Shown piece after piece: positions 1 through 5,358 of a stretch of DNA of 5,358 nucleotides; within the stretch, counting starts at the first letter, position 1, and the number at the start of each line of letters is the position of its first letter. The position numbers and the translations under genes are program-made. The stretch is taken from the NCBI GenBank assembly GCA_051009475.1, contig JBPCWO010000218.1, positions 1 to 5,358 of the forward strand, in the 5' to 3' direction. This DNA is from CAXMNX01 sp051009475 (GTDB lineage: Bacteria; Pseudomonadota; Alphaproteobacteria; Rhodobacterales; Rhodobacteraceae). The notes below the pieces were generated by a model, which ran no database searches, was not told where the DNA came from, and saw only the letters and a list, made by a program, of their open reading frames with translations.

Positions 1-707
1 CTGGTGCGTTGGCCAATCTGAGATTTGGTGAGTTCCATAAGATGGAAAACGGGCGCGCTGTTGAAAGCTATATCTTCCTGGATATTCCTGAACTGATGAT
101 TGGCTGCGGCTGCTGGCCAATAAAGGACAGCCCAGGGCGGGACAGAGGATTTACCGGCTACTTGCCAGGACCCGCGTCACAAGATGGCTTGGTTTGGGCG
201 CCCACGGACCCGGCGCGGAGCGCTTCATCTTATGCGATGGTCACTGAGATGCTTCGAAGCCTTGCAACCGAGGACGAAGCTTGGCGCCCATTCTGGCATC
301 CCAATATGCTGTGGTATGGTCCCGCCGTTTTTGGCAGCTTTATCGGAATTGAGAAATTCGCCGGGTTTCAGGTTCCGTTCGAGAGCACTTTTTCTGAATG
401 GGTCGGAGGCTCGGTGAAAGGCAGCAGAACCCGGCACTTTGCGCGATTTGCCGATGGGGACTACATCTGCTCGGGCGGGTGGCCATCGCTGAATGCCGTG
501 CAAGCAAGACCGTTTCTTGATCAACCGTCAAAGGGACAAAGGCTGTTCATGCGCGTTTGCGACTGGTGGCGGCGGGACGGTGATCTTTTGGTCGAAAACT
601 GGGTATTCGTCGATATCCCGCATGTACTGTTGCAAATGGGTGTGGACCTGTTCCCCGGATTTCACGACGGTGCAGAAGCGGTCTTGGCGGACATAGAAAG
701 TCTTTGA
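1..707 (+). CDS. Tandem SnoaL-like (NTF2-fold) protein, 5'-truncated by window edge
   Basis: The reading frame (first full codon at base 3) is already open at the left edge. The TTG at base 9 is not a credible start: the first visible residues align inside the middle of the downstream paralogue (LRFGEF here, LRYAEF at its residues 120-125), so roughly 114 N-terminal residues lie outside the window. What remains is the end of a first SnoaL-like domain (to about residue 40 of the visible part), a proline/glycine-rich linker, and a full second domain. Numbered from the first full codon, that domain carries WHPNMLWYGP (98-107), RRDG (190-193) and ENW (198-200), each matched in the neighbour. SnoaL-like proteins are small alpha+beta-barrel enzymes or binding proteins, typified by polyketide cyclases, and database names such as 'ester cyclase' or 'nuclear transport factor 2 family' carry little functional meaning. 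No signal peptide is visible, but the N-terminus is missing. The stop overlaps the next gene's start, implying one transcript. Substrate unknown. Confidence 0.8.
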   Translation, partial: GALANLRFGEFHKMENGRAVESYIFLDIPELMIGCGCWPIKDSPGRDRGFTGYLPGPASQDGLVWAPTDPARSASSYAMVTEMLRSLATEDEAWRPFWHPNMLWYGPAVFGSFIGIEKFAGFQVPFESTFSEWVGGSVKGSRTRHFARFADGDYICSGGWPSLNAVQARPFLDQPSKGQRLFMRVCDWWRRDGDLLVENWVFVDIPHVLLQMGVDLFPGFHDGAEAVLADIESL

Positions 708-1726
708 GCGTGGCAGGATTTCAAGAGGAAAAGGCGCTGGTGCTTGCACATTACGATGCTCTGGGCAACGCAACTGCGAAGAACGTAACAAGCATACTCG
801 CCGAACGAACCAGCGCCGATTGGCATTGGCGGGGCCTGCATCCCTTTCACGAGAAAATTGGTGCCGGGGCCGTTGCTGAGGCGTTCTGGTCCCCATTCCT
901 GACCGCTTTTTCACGGATTCAGCGTAGACAGGACATTTTCATCGCCGGCCTGAACGAAATTGATGGCTTCGAAGGACGATGGGTGGTGTCGATGGGGCAT
1001 TTGATGGGGCTGTTTGATGCACCATTTCTGGGCATTCCCCCGACCCGCAAGATCGCGATGCTGCGTTACGCCGAGTTCAACAAGGTAGAAGGCGACCGAA
1101 TTGTAGAAACGGCGTTCTTTTTCGACCTGATACATTTAATGCACCAAGCGGGACTCAAGCCGTTGCCGTCGCAAACCGGTGCGCACTTGGTGCAGCCGGG
1201 ACCGATGACACACAATGGTATTCTGCCCGAAGATGCCGACGAGACAGAAAGTGAAAAGACGCTTAATCTCATCAATCGGATGATTTTCGACATCAACAAT
1301 CACGAAAATTACCAGACTCCTCAACAGGAGTTATCGCACTGCTGGCATGACAATATGATCTGGTGGGGGCCCGACGGCATCGGCGCGACTTACACGATTG
1401 ACCGGTATATCGAGCAGCACCAAGAGCCGTTTCGCAATAAACTAAAGGATCGACGTTTTAACGGTCATGTGTGTCGGCTGGCTGAAGGCAACTTTGGCGG
1501 ATTTTTTGGCTGGGCAAACATGACAATTTCGAACGCCGGCGGGTATCTGGGACTCCCTGAAAGCAACGTAAACGCCGAAATGCGCGTTATCGATATGTAC
1601 CGTCGTGACGGCGAGAAGCTAGCCGAGAACTGGATATTCATCGACATTCTTCATTGGCTAAACCAGCAGGGGTTGGATGTATTGGGGCAGCTCGATGCTG
1701 AGCCGAATTCACTGCTGAGTGATTGA
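704..1726 (+). CDS. Double-domain SnoaL-like (NTF2-fold) protein, complete
   Basis: A complete protein of about 340 residues made of two SnoaL-like domains, roughly residues 8-152 and 186-328. The internal duplication is directly visible: AMLRYAEFNKVEGDRIVETAFFF (118-140) in the first half corresponds to AEMRVIDMYRRDGEKLAENWIFI (291-313) in the second. Each half has an aromatic/histidine cluster near its start (WHWRG 40-44 with HPF 46-48; CWHDNMIWWGP 213-223), the usual place for pocket residues in this fold. There is no signal peptide or membrane segment, so it is probably cytoplasmic. The TTG start at 704 overlaps the upstream stop as TTGA. A GTG two codons later (710) lies about 9 nt after a GAAAG and is an equally plausible start giving 338 residues. 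It is a paralogue of the upstream truncated gene, and the two probably pair as related subunits or act on related substrates. The 3' end overlaps the convergent binding-protein gene by 18 bp. Family assignment is fairly secure; the reaction is not known. Confidence 0.82.
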   Translation: MSVAGFQEEKALVLAHYDALGNATAKNVTSILAERTSADWHWRGLHPFHEKIGAGAVAEAFWSPFLTAFSRIQRRQDIFIAGLNEIDGFEGRWVVSMGHLMGLFDAPFLGIPPTRKIAMLRYAEFNKVEGDRIVETAFFFDLIHLMHQAGLKPLPSQTGAHLVQPGPMTHNGILPEDADETESEKTLNLINRMIFDINNHENYQTPQQELSHCWHDNMIWWGPDGIGATYTIDRYIEQHQEPFRNKLKDRRFNGHVCRLAEGNFGGFFGWANMTISNAGGYLGLPESNVNAEMRVIDMYRRDGEKLAENWIFIDILHWLNQQGLDVLGQLDAEPNSLLSD

Positions 1727-2740
1727 GGCTTCCCAGTTTCGCAGGAAATTTTGCCGCTTCAACCGATCCAGAAAGACCAACAGCCCAGGTCCAAGACGTA
1801 TCGGTCGCAATGCTGCGTTATCGCTTAGCGCCGCGGCGTCGATTGCTGGCAACCCGGATGCGGCAACCAGCTCGGGGCGGTTTTCAAGCGTAACAAGAAA
1901 ATCGACCATCGCTTCAGCTTCGGCAATATTTTCAGCCTGCATCGAGATTAACGCCGTTCGCAGCATGACATTGGCAAAGTCGCCAAGTTCGACGATTTGA
2001 AACCCGCCAGAGTTCTCTAATTCGGCAGCAGCATAGCTGCCTAACACGTTGTAAGCAATGGCGAGTTTTCCGTCGCGAATGTCGCGGATCATATCGCCGG
2101 AACAACAATAGAGTTGAGTATCCAGACGGCCAATCACTTCCAAAAGCCGCCAGAATGTCTCGGACACCCGCGCATCTTGTGTCGCCATCAGATAGCCAAA
2201 TCCCGACGTCCGCACATCATAGGTGCCTATCTTGCCACGAAACTTTTCCGGAGTTTCGCGGAGCAATTCAATCAGTTCGCTGCGCGTTGTCGGGACTGCC
2301 ATGTTCGCGAACGCCCGGTCAGACAGGATCAGAACAGCGGGTTCCTGCGTGAAGGCAAAGAGCTGGTCTCGCCAACGCGCCCAGTCCGGCAGCCTATCCG
2401 TTGCATCAGAACGATAAACGCGCGCAAAGCCATCGTTGGCCAGTTTGGTTTGCAAATCCATCGCGGACGAGATGACGAGATCAAATTCCGCATTTTCTTC
2501 CGCAAGCGCCTTCATCAGTTCGGTTGTACTCGTAATCGTATAGTCGATCGCTATGTCTGGATTCTCGGATTGGAACCCGAGGAGTATCGGTTCGAATGCA
2601 GCACGATCGGCGGTGGAAATGATGCGAAGCTCGGATCCTGGCTGATTGGCAGGATACAAAACTTGTTCCTCAATCTCGAAGGCAAGTGCGGCCTGGGCCC
2701 ATATCGCGGCAATCAAGCCGGGAAAACAAGCGAGACGCAT
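1709..2740 (-). CDS. Periplasmic solute-binding protein, iron/PgtC-like type, probable accessory sensor
   Basis: Encodes 343 residues with a clear Sec signal peptide: MR, a hydrophobic stretch (about 4-19) and ALA at 18-20 before mature FEIEEQ. The rest reads as an extracellular solute-binding protein of the family 1 / Fbp-like group. An opening strand LRIISTAD (38-45) is followed by a 'fall on target' helix, then FDLVISSAMD (86-95), and later GKLAIAYNVLGSY (224-236), the typical late segment where the chain crosses between lobes. Adjacent cysteines sit at 212-213 (YCCSGD). It is the last gene of the regulator-kinase operon: its ATG lies inside the end of the kinase gene (28-bp overlap), with an AGGAG Shine-Dalgarno 7 nt upstream. 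No ABC permease or ATPase gene is adjacent. In the PgtABC system a similar binding protein (PgtC) works with the sensor kinase, so I infer ligand sensing rather than transport. An orphan ABC transport component is the alternative. Ligand unknown; a carboxylate is plausible from the TctC neighbour. Confidence 0.85.
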   Translation of the reverse strand: MRLACFPGLIAAIWAQAALAFEIEEQVLYPANQPGSELRIISTADRAAFEPILLGFQSENPDIAIDYTITSTTELMKALAEENAEFDLVISSAMDLQTKLANDGFARVYRSDATDRLPDWARWRDQLFAFTQEPAVLILSDRAFANMAVPTTRSELIELLRETPEKFRGKIGTYDVRTSGFGYLMATQDARVSETFWRLLEVIGRLDTQLYCCSGDMIRDIRDGKLAIAYNVLGSYAAAELENSGGFQIVELGDFANVMLRTALISMQAENIAEAEAMVDFLVTLENRPELVAASGLPAIDAAALSDNAALRPIRLGPGLLVFLDRLKRQNFLRNWEASITQQ

Positions 2741-4092
2741 GCGCCTTCTCCTGAATCGTTTTGCTTAATTTCAAGAAGTCCGCCATGAGCGCGAGCGACG
2801 TCTTCTGCAATCGTCAATCCCAACCCCGAACCGACGATGTCTTCGACATTGGTTCCACGCACGAACCGCGATTTGAGAGTATTGATATCGGTCGCGCCAA
2901 AGCCGCGCCCCTGGTCGGTGCAGGACAGCCTGATATCGTCCTCAAATGTCAGCGAAACGCTAATTTCGCTATCGACCGGTGAATATTTGATTGCGTTGTC
3001 GAGGATGTTTTGCAGCGCGTTTTGAAGCAACAACCAGTCGCCTTTGAATGGTGGTGCGGACTCCGGCACAATTGTACGAATAGCCACGTCTTTGAGTTCT
3101 GCGGTGGGTTCGAGGCGCGCTGTAGTTTCTTGAACGATTTCAACGAGATCGACGTCTTCTGCCGCCAGATTTTCTGACCGGAACGTGACCATCGCGTGAT
3201 CCAAAAGCTGCCCGGCTGATCGTGAGCTTTCGTCAATTGCACGGATCATCTCGCGCATAGTCTGCTTATGCTCGGGTTTGTTCAATTTTCGATGGGTAAC
3301 CTCGGCTTTGGCACGTACTGTCGCAAGCGGTGTGCGTACGCGGTGCGCGGCTTCAATAATGAGGTCTTCAGAGCGCTGCAGCGACGCGCGTAGCCTTGAG
3401 ATGAAGCTATTTAACGCGACAACGAATGGCTGCAACTCGGCTGGCGTTCCGATTTCAAGCGGGCGCAGATCAGCTGGTCCGCGTCTTGTAACCGACTCGG
3501 TCATCCTGGCAAGCGGGCGAAGCGCTGATCGGGCAGCGAGTAAGCTAAGCGCTGTGGCAACAAGGAAAAAGCCGACACCAGCAGCGGTAGCGATGCCTGT
3601 AATCCGCCGAGTGATTGATGCCAATCCAGTGCGTGTCTGTGCAACCGAGATCATTACATTTGCAGGCGCACCCTCGGCGCTGACCGCGCGCAAAACTGAC
3701 ACCATCCGCACTTCGTCCCCGCGATAGTCAAATGTCTTAAACGAACTTTCCGATATCGAGGGCAATGCTTCCGGCAAAGGCAGATCTTCATATCCGGTTA
3801 AAGTTTCGCCTTCGACCACCACACGATAAAACACACGGTCCTGATTGATCGCGCCAAGCATTGAAAGCGCTGAATAGGGAAGATCAAGCGTGATCGCGCC
3901 AGATTCGGATCGAAGCGCATCGGCGATAGATGTTGCGGATGCAGCTAAGATACCATCCTGAGTTGCTTCGGCTGCTGTTTCTGCCAACCCGCGGACAACA
4001 AAGAACAGTGCGACCGACAAAAGCGCAGCAATTGCAACGAGTTGCAAGAATAATCGTTGACGGATCGAACCGGTGATCTTTGCCTCGGTCAT
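2713..4092 (-). CDS. tctE: Membrane sensor histidine kinase, TctE-like
   Basis: A 459-residue two-component sensor kinase. The order seen is: TM1 about 14-35; periplasmic sensor region about 36-165, matching the size of the TctE/QseC-type N-terminal domain; TM2 about 165-187; HAMP linker about 188-240; dimerisation/phosphoacceptor helix with AAHRVRTPLA and His250; and an ATPase domain with N-box QNILDNAIKYSP (361-372, Asn362/Asn366), G1 box DQGRGF (393-398), F-box SRFVRG (408-413) and G2 box GSGLGL (421-426). All catalytic motifs are intact. It should autophosphorylate at His250 and pass phosphate to Asp51 of the co-encoded regulator. The ATG overlaps the regulator's stop as ATGA, indicating translational coupling with little independent Shine-Dalgarno. 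The end of the gene contains the start and ribosome-binding site of the periplasmic binding protein. The tctE symbol rests on architecture plus the divergent tctC-like gene; the ligand (citrate or other carboxylate) is not determined. The H-box reads HRVRTPL rather than the commoner HQLRTPL or HELRTPL. Confidence 0.92.
   Translation of the reverse strand: MTEAKITGSIRQRLFLQLVAIAALLSVALFFVVRGLAETAAEATQDGILAASATSIADALRSESGAITLDLPYSALSMLGAINQDRVFYRVVVEGETLTGYEDLPLPEALPSISESSFKTFDYRGDEVRMVSVLRAVSAEGAPANVMISVAQTRTGLASITRRITGIATAAGVGFFLVATALSLLAARSALRPLARMTESVTRRGPADLRPLEIGTPAELQPFVVALNSFISRLRASLQRSEDLIIEAAHRVRTPLATVRAKAEVTHRKLNKPEHKQTMREMIRAIDESSRSAGQLLDHAMVTFRSENLAAEDVDLVEIVQETTARLEPTAELKDVAIRTIVPESAPPFKGDWLLLQNALQNILDNAIKYSPVDSEISVSLTFEDDIRLSCTDQGRGFGATDINTLKSRFVRGTNVEDIVGSGLGLTIAEDVARAHGGLLEIKQNDSGEGACVSLVFPA
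2744..2752 (-). promoter_or_regulatory. Internal ribosome-binding site for the binding-protein gene
   Basis: On the minus strand AGGAGAAGG lies inside the last codons of the kinase gene, with AGGAG 7 nt before the ATG at 2740. It supports that start and suggests the periplasmic protein can be translated more strongly than by coupling alone. Confidence 0.75.
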
Positions 4093-4757
4093 TGAAGCTC
4101 GACCAGCCGATAGCCCAGCCCACGCACCGTTTCGATGCGTGCGCTCGACGGTTCAAGCCGCTTTCGTATACGCCCGACATAGACTTCGATCGCGTTTTCG
4201 CCGACGTCATCGGCAAACGAAAACAGTCGATCCATCAGGTGGGCCTTGGAAAAGACTTGGCCGGGCGATGAAAACAATACTTCGAGCAACCGAAGCTCCC
4301 GATTTCGAAGAGTTTCACGCAGGTTTCCGATCCGAAGCTCCCCGGCCGTCGCGTCCAGAACTACGTCAGCAAACAGAATCTGGTTTGCAGCCATTCCACC
4401 GCGTCGACGGAGAACTGCGCGGCAACGCGCCTCAAGTTCCGAGAAATCGAACGGCTTGGTAATATAATCATCGGCGCCCAAATCAAGAAGCCCAACGCGG
4501 TCTGAGACCGCCGACCGCGCTGTCGTGACGATGACGGGCGTCCTTTTTTCCGCCATGCGATGTCGTTCCAGAAATGTCCGTCCATCACCATCGGGAAGCA
4601 TAATATCAAGCAAAATCAAATCATAATCAGCGGCCGCAATGCAATCCTGGGCAGCTTGCAGAGTATCGGCATGATCGACGGCATGACCGTCGAGCTGGAG
4701 CCGCTCAACGACGGCGCTCGCAAGATTCTGATTATCCTCGATCAGCAGAAATCGCAT
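4089..4757 (-). CDS. tctD: OmpR/PhoB-family response regulator, TctD-like
   Basis: A 222-residue DNA-binding response regulator. The receiver domain (about 1-115) shows the acidic pair Glu7/Asp8, phosphoacceptor Asp51 in LLDIMLPDGDG, switch Thr79 and Lys101 in ITKPF. The C-terminal winged helix (about 126-222) has the OmpR-type recognition region with NAIEVYVGRIRKRL and ends in the family signature VRGLGYRL. The ATG at 4757 is chosen because it places MRFLLIEDN exactly at the first receiver strand. The frame stays open to a TTG at 4835, but the extra 26 residues resemble no receiver sequence and would run across the likely operator. No good Shine-Dalgarno precedes this ATG. It is the first gene of a regulator-kinase-binding protein operon, divergent from a tctC-like gene 96 bp away, so it most likely controls that transporter and perhaps its own operon. 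The tctD symbol is by analogy with TctD of enterobacterial tricarboxylate uptake; PgtA-like or other carboxylate regulators are alternatives. Confidence 0.93.
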   Translation of the reverse strand: MRFLLIEDNQNLASAVVERLQLDGHAVDHADTLQAAQDCIAAADYDLILLDIMLPDGDGRTFLERHRMAEKRTPVIVTTARSAVSDRVGLLDLGADDYITKPFDFSELEARCRAVLRRRGGMAANQILFADVVLDATAGELRIGNLRETLRNRELRLLEVLFSSPGQVFSKAHLMDRLFSFADDVGENAIEVYVGRIRKRLEPSSARIETVRGLGYRLVELQ

Positions 4758-4777
4758 GCCAGCTAGTATTTTCTTTC

Positions 4778-4797
4778 GTGACAGGTTTGTGTCAGGT
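4778..4797 (+). promoter_or_regulatory. Putative response-regulator operator: 11-bp-period direct repeat
   Basis: GTGACAGGT (4778-4786) and GTGTCAGGT (4789-4797) match at 8 of 9 positions with start points 11 bp apart. This is the head-to-tail spacing at which OmpR/PhoB-family dimers contact one DNA face. The same bases read as the palindrome TGACA-N6-TGTCA (4779-4794). It lies midway between the response-regulator gene and the divergent tctC-like gene and resembles the layout of a pho box (TGTCA-N6-TGTCA). Assignment to the neighbouring regulator is inference from position and spacing. Confidence 0.55.
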
Positions 4798-4842
4798 CCA
4801 TACGGTCTATCAGCATGAGCGGAGCAAACCGCCAAGTCAAAT

Positions 4843-4849
4843 GGGAGGA
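4843..4849 (+). promoter_or_regulatory. Strong ribosome-binding site of the tctC-like gene
   Basis: GGGAGGA lies 4 nt before the ATG at 4854 and decides the start. An in-frame ATG at 4815 would add 13 residues (MSGANRQ...) ahead of the signal peptide but has no Shine-Dalgarno. Confidence 0.8.
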
Positions 4850-4853
4850 CTTC

Positions 4854-5358
4854 ATGATAATCGAATATAGGGCCCTAGGGCTATCTGCCGCGTTTTGCCT
4901 TGCCGGTGGATTCGCACAGGCCGCCGAGTGCATCGCACCGGCAAACCCAGGCGGAGGTTGGGACTTTACCTGCCGTCAGATCGGCAAAATCATGCATGAA
5001 ATCGGTGCGGTGGATCAGCCGGTGCAGGTCACCAACATGCCGGGTGCCGGTGGCGGATTGGCGTATAACCATGTTGTATCCGAACGCGCTGACGACGCCG
5101 ACCTGATCATCGCTGCATCTTCTGCAACGACTACTCGTCTTGCACAGAATGCCTATGCCGGCATGACCGCAGACCAGGTACGTTTTGTTGGCGCCATCGG
5201 TGCTGACCCCGGCGTCATCGTTGTAGCGGCAGACAGCCCACACCAGACCCTGGGTGATCTGATTAACGCCATCATTGCTGATCCGGGATCGGTCGCATTT
5301 GCAGGTGGTTCGGCGGTGGGTGGCTTTGACCATCTGAAGCCGTTGATGATCCTCAAAG
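4854..5358 (+). CDS. tctC: TctC-like TTT periplasmic substrate-binding protein, 3'-truncated by window edge
   Basis: The frame runs from ATG 4854 off the right edge; 168 full codons are visible of a family usually about 320 residues long. The start follows a strong GGGAGGA. A short signal peptide (single Arg6, hydrophobic 7-20, AQAA 21-24) precedes a mature N-terminus AECIAPANPGGGWDFTCR (24-41). This closely resembles the enterobacterial TctC start (CIAPAKPGGGFDLTC), with Asp37 in the ligand-contacting PGGG-x-D loop and cysteines 26 and 40. NMPGAGGG (61-68) is the second family motif, and a later AGGSAVGGFDHLK segment fits the glycine-rich loop of TctC. The protein would capture a carboxylate, by analogy a tricarboxylate, in the periplasm and deliver it to TctA/TctB membrane subunits, expected just downstream outside the window. 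Divergence from the TctD/E-like operon matches the known regulatory pairing. The exact ligand is uncertain because TctC/Bug proteins bind many carboxylates and other small molecules. Confidence 0.93.
   Translation, partial: MIIEYRALGLSAAFCLAGGFAQAAECIAPANPGGGWDFTCRQIGKIMHEIGAVDQPVQVTNMPGAGGGLAYNHVVSERADDADLIIAASSATTTRLAQNAYAGMTADQVRFVGAIGADPGVIVVAADSPHQTLGDLINAIIADPGSVAFAGGSAVGGFDHLKPLMILK

Larger units (their letters stand above)
4758..4853. promoter_or_regulatory. Divergent control region between tctD-like and tctC-like genes
   Basis: This 96-bp spacer is the only substantial non-coding DNA in the window and must hold the promoters of both the sensor operon (leftward) and the TTT uptake operon (rightward). 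It contains the 11-bp-period repeat at 4778-4797, a short 4-bp-stem hairpin GCGG/CCGC (4819-4832) in the probable tctC leader, and the tctC ribosome-binding site. No consensus sigma-70 promoter is visible in either direction, which fits activator-dependent transcription. Leftward, CTGACA (4795-4790) and AATACT (4770-4765) are a weak pair with a long 19-nt spacer. Rightward, only a poor -10-like TCTATC (4806-4811) follows the repeats. Confidence 0.75.

Noticed and set aside
9..11. TTG at base 9 as the true start of the first gene
   Set aside because: Alignment with the downstream paralogue places it in mid-protein, and the frame stays open to the window edge.
528..914. Minus-strand open frame of 128 codons across the SnoaL-like gene junction
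   Set aside because: It spans two conserved plus-strand genes and its composition is that of an antisense shadow.
1686..1706. Hairpin-like sequence near the end of the second SnoaL-like gene (GGCAGC/GCTGAGCC)
   Set aside because: The stem is bulged, lies within coding sequence, and has no T-run on either side, so it is not a credible intrinsic terminator.
2114..2788. Long plus-strand open frame of 224 codons opposite the binding-protein gene
   Set aside because: It is antisense to a gene with a clear signal peptide, Shine-Dalgarno and family-like sequence; its own translation is rich in Arg/His/Pro with no recognisable domain.
3278..3727. Plus-strand open frame of 149 codons opposite the kinase gene
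   Set aside because: It lies entirely within the kinase coding region (HAMP to H-box part) and has no recognisable features.
4758..4835. Upstream TTG start that would extend the response regulator by 26 residues
   Set aside because: The extension precedes the natural receiver start MRFLLIEDN, is not family-like, and would place the operator repeat inside coding sequence.
4815..4853. Upstream in-frame ATG for the tctC-like gene
   Set aside because: No Shine-Dalgarno precedes it, it adds a charged stretch ahead of the signal peptide, and it would lie at or upstream of the expected transcription start.
4881..5333. Minus-strand open frame of 150 codons opposite the tctC-like gene
   Set aside because: The opposite strand encodes unmistakable TctC motifs (PGGGWD, NMPGAGGG); the antisense product has no domain and arises from codon bias.

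Overview
The window looks like chromosomal DNA of an alphaproteobacterium, most likely a Rhodobacterales/roseobacter-type organism. This rests on moderate GC content, densely packed overlapping genes, a tripartite tricarboxylate transporter (TTT) binding protein next to a TctD/TctE-like two-component pair, and tandem SnoaL-like genes. The lineage is inferred from gene content and style; no rRNA or other marker is present.

Layout. (1) 1-1726, plus strand: two consecutive paralogous proteins built from duplicated SnoaL-like (NTF2-fold) domains. The first is cut by the left window edge. The second is complete, and its start overlaps the first gene's stop. (2) 1709-4757, minus strand: a compact three-gene sensory operon read right to left. 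It encodes an OmpR-family response regulator (TctD-like), a membrane histidine kinase (TctE-like) and a secreted periplasmic solute-binding protein of the iron/PgtC-like type. Each junction overlaps (4 bp, then 28 bp). (3) 4758-4853: a 96-bp divergent intergenic region with a conspicuous 11-bp-period direct repeat that also reads as a palindrome. It is the best candidate for the regulator's operator. (4) 4854 to the right edge, plus strand: the N-terminal half of a TctC-like periplasmic substrate-binding protein, presumably the first gene of a TTT (tctCBA-type) carboxylate uptake operon that continues outside the window.

How they fit together. The likely circuit is: a periplasmic ligand is sensed by the kinase, probably with help from the co-encoded binding protein; phosphorylated TctD-like regulator binds the intergenic repeat; and the divergent TTT uptake operon is switched on. 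The binding protein has no ABC permease or ATPase beside it, and it is the last gene of the sensor operon. It therefore looks like an accessory sensor, as PgtC is for PgtB/PgtA, rather than an ABC transport component. The SnoaL-like pair converges on this operon with an 18-bp tail-to-tail overlap. Its substrate is not readable from the sequence, and a metabolic link to the transported carboxylate is only a possibility.

No RNA genes, mobile elements, CRISPR arrays or convincing intrinsic terminators were seen. No gene-free stretch exceeds 100 bases.
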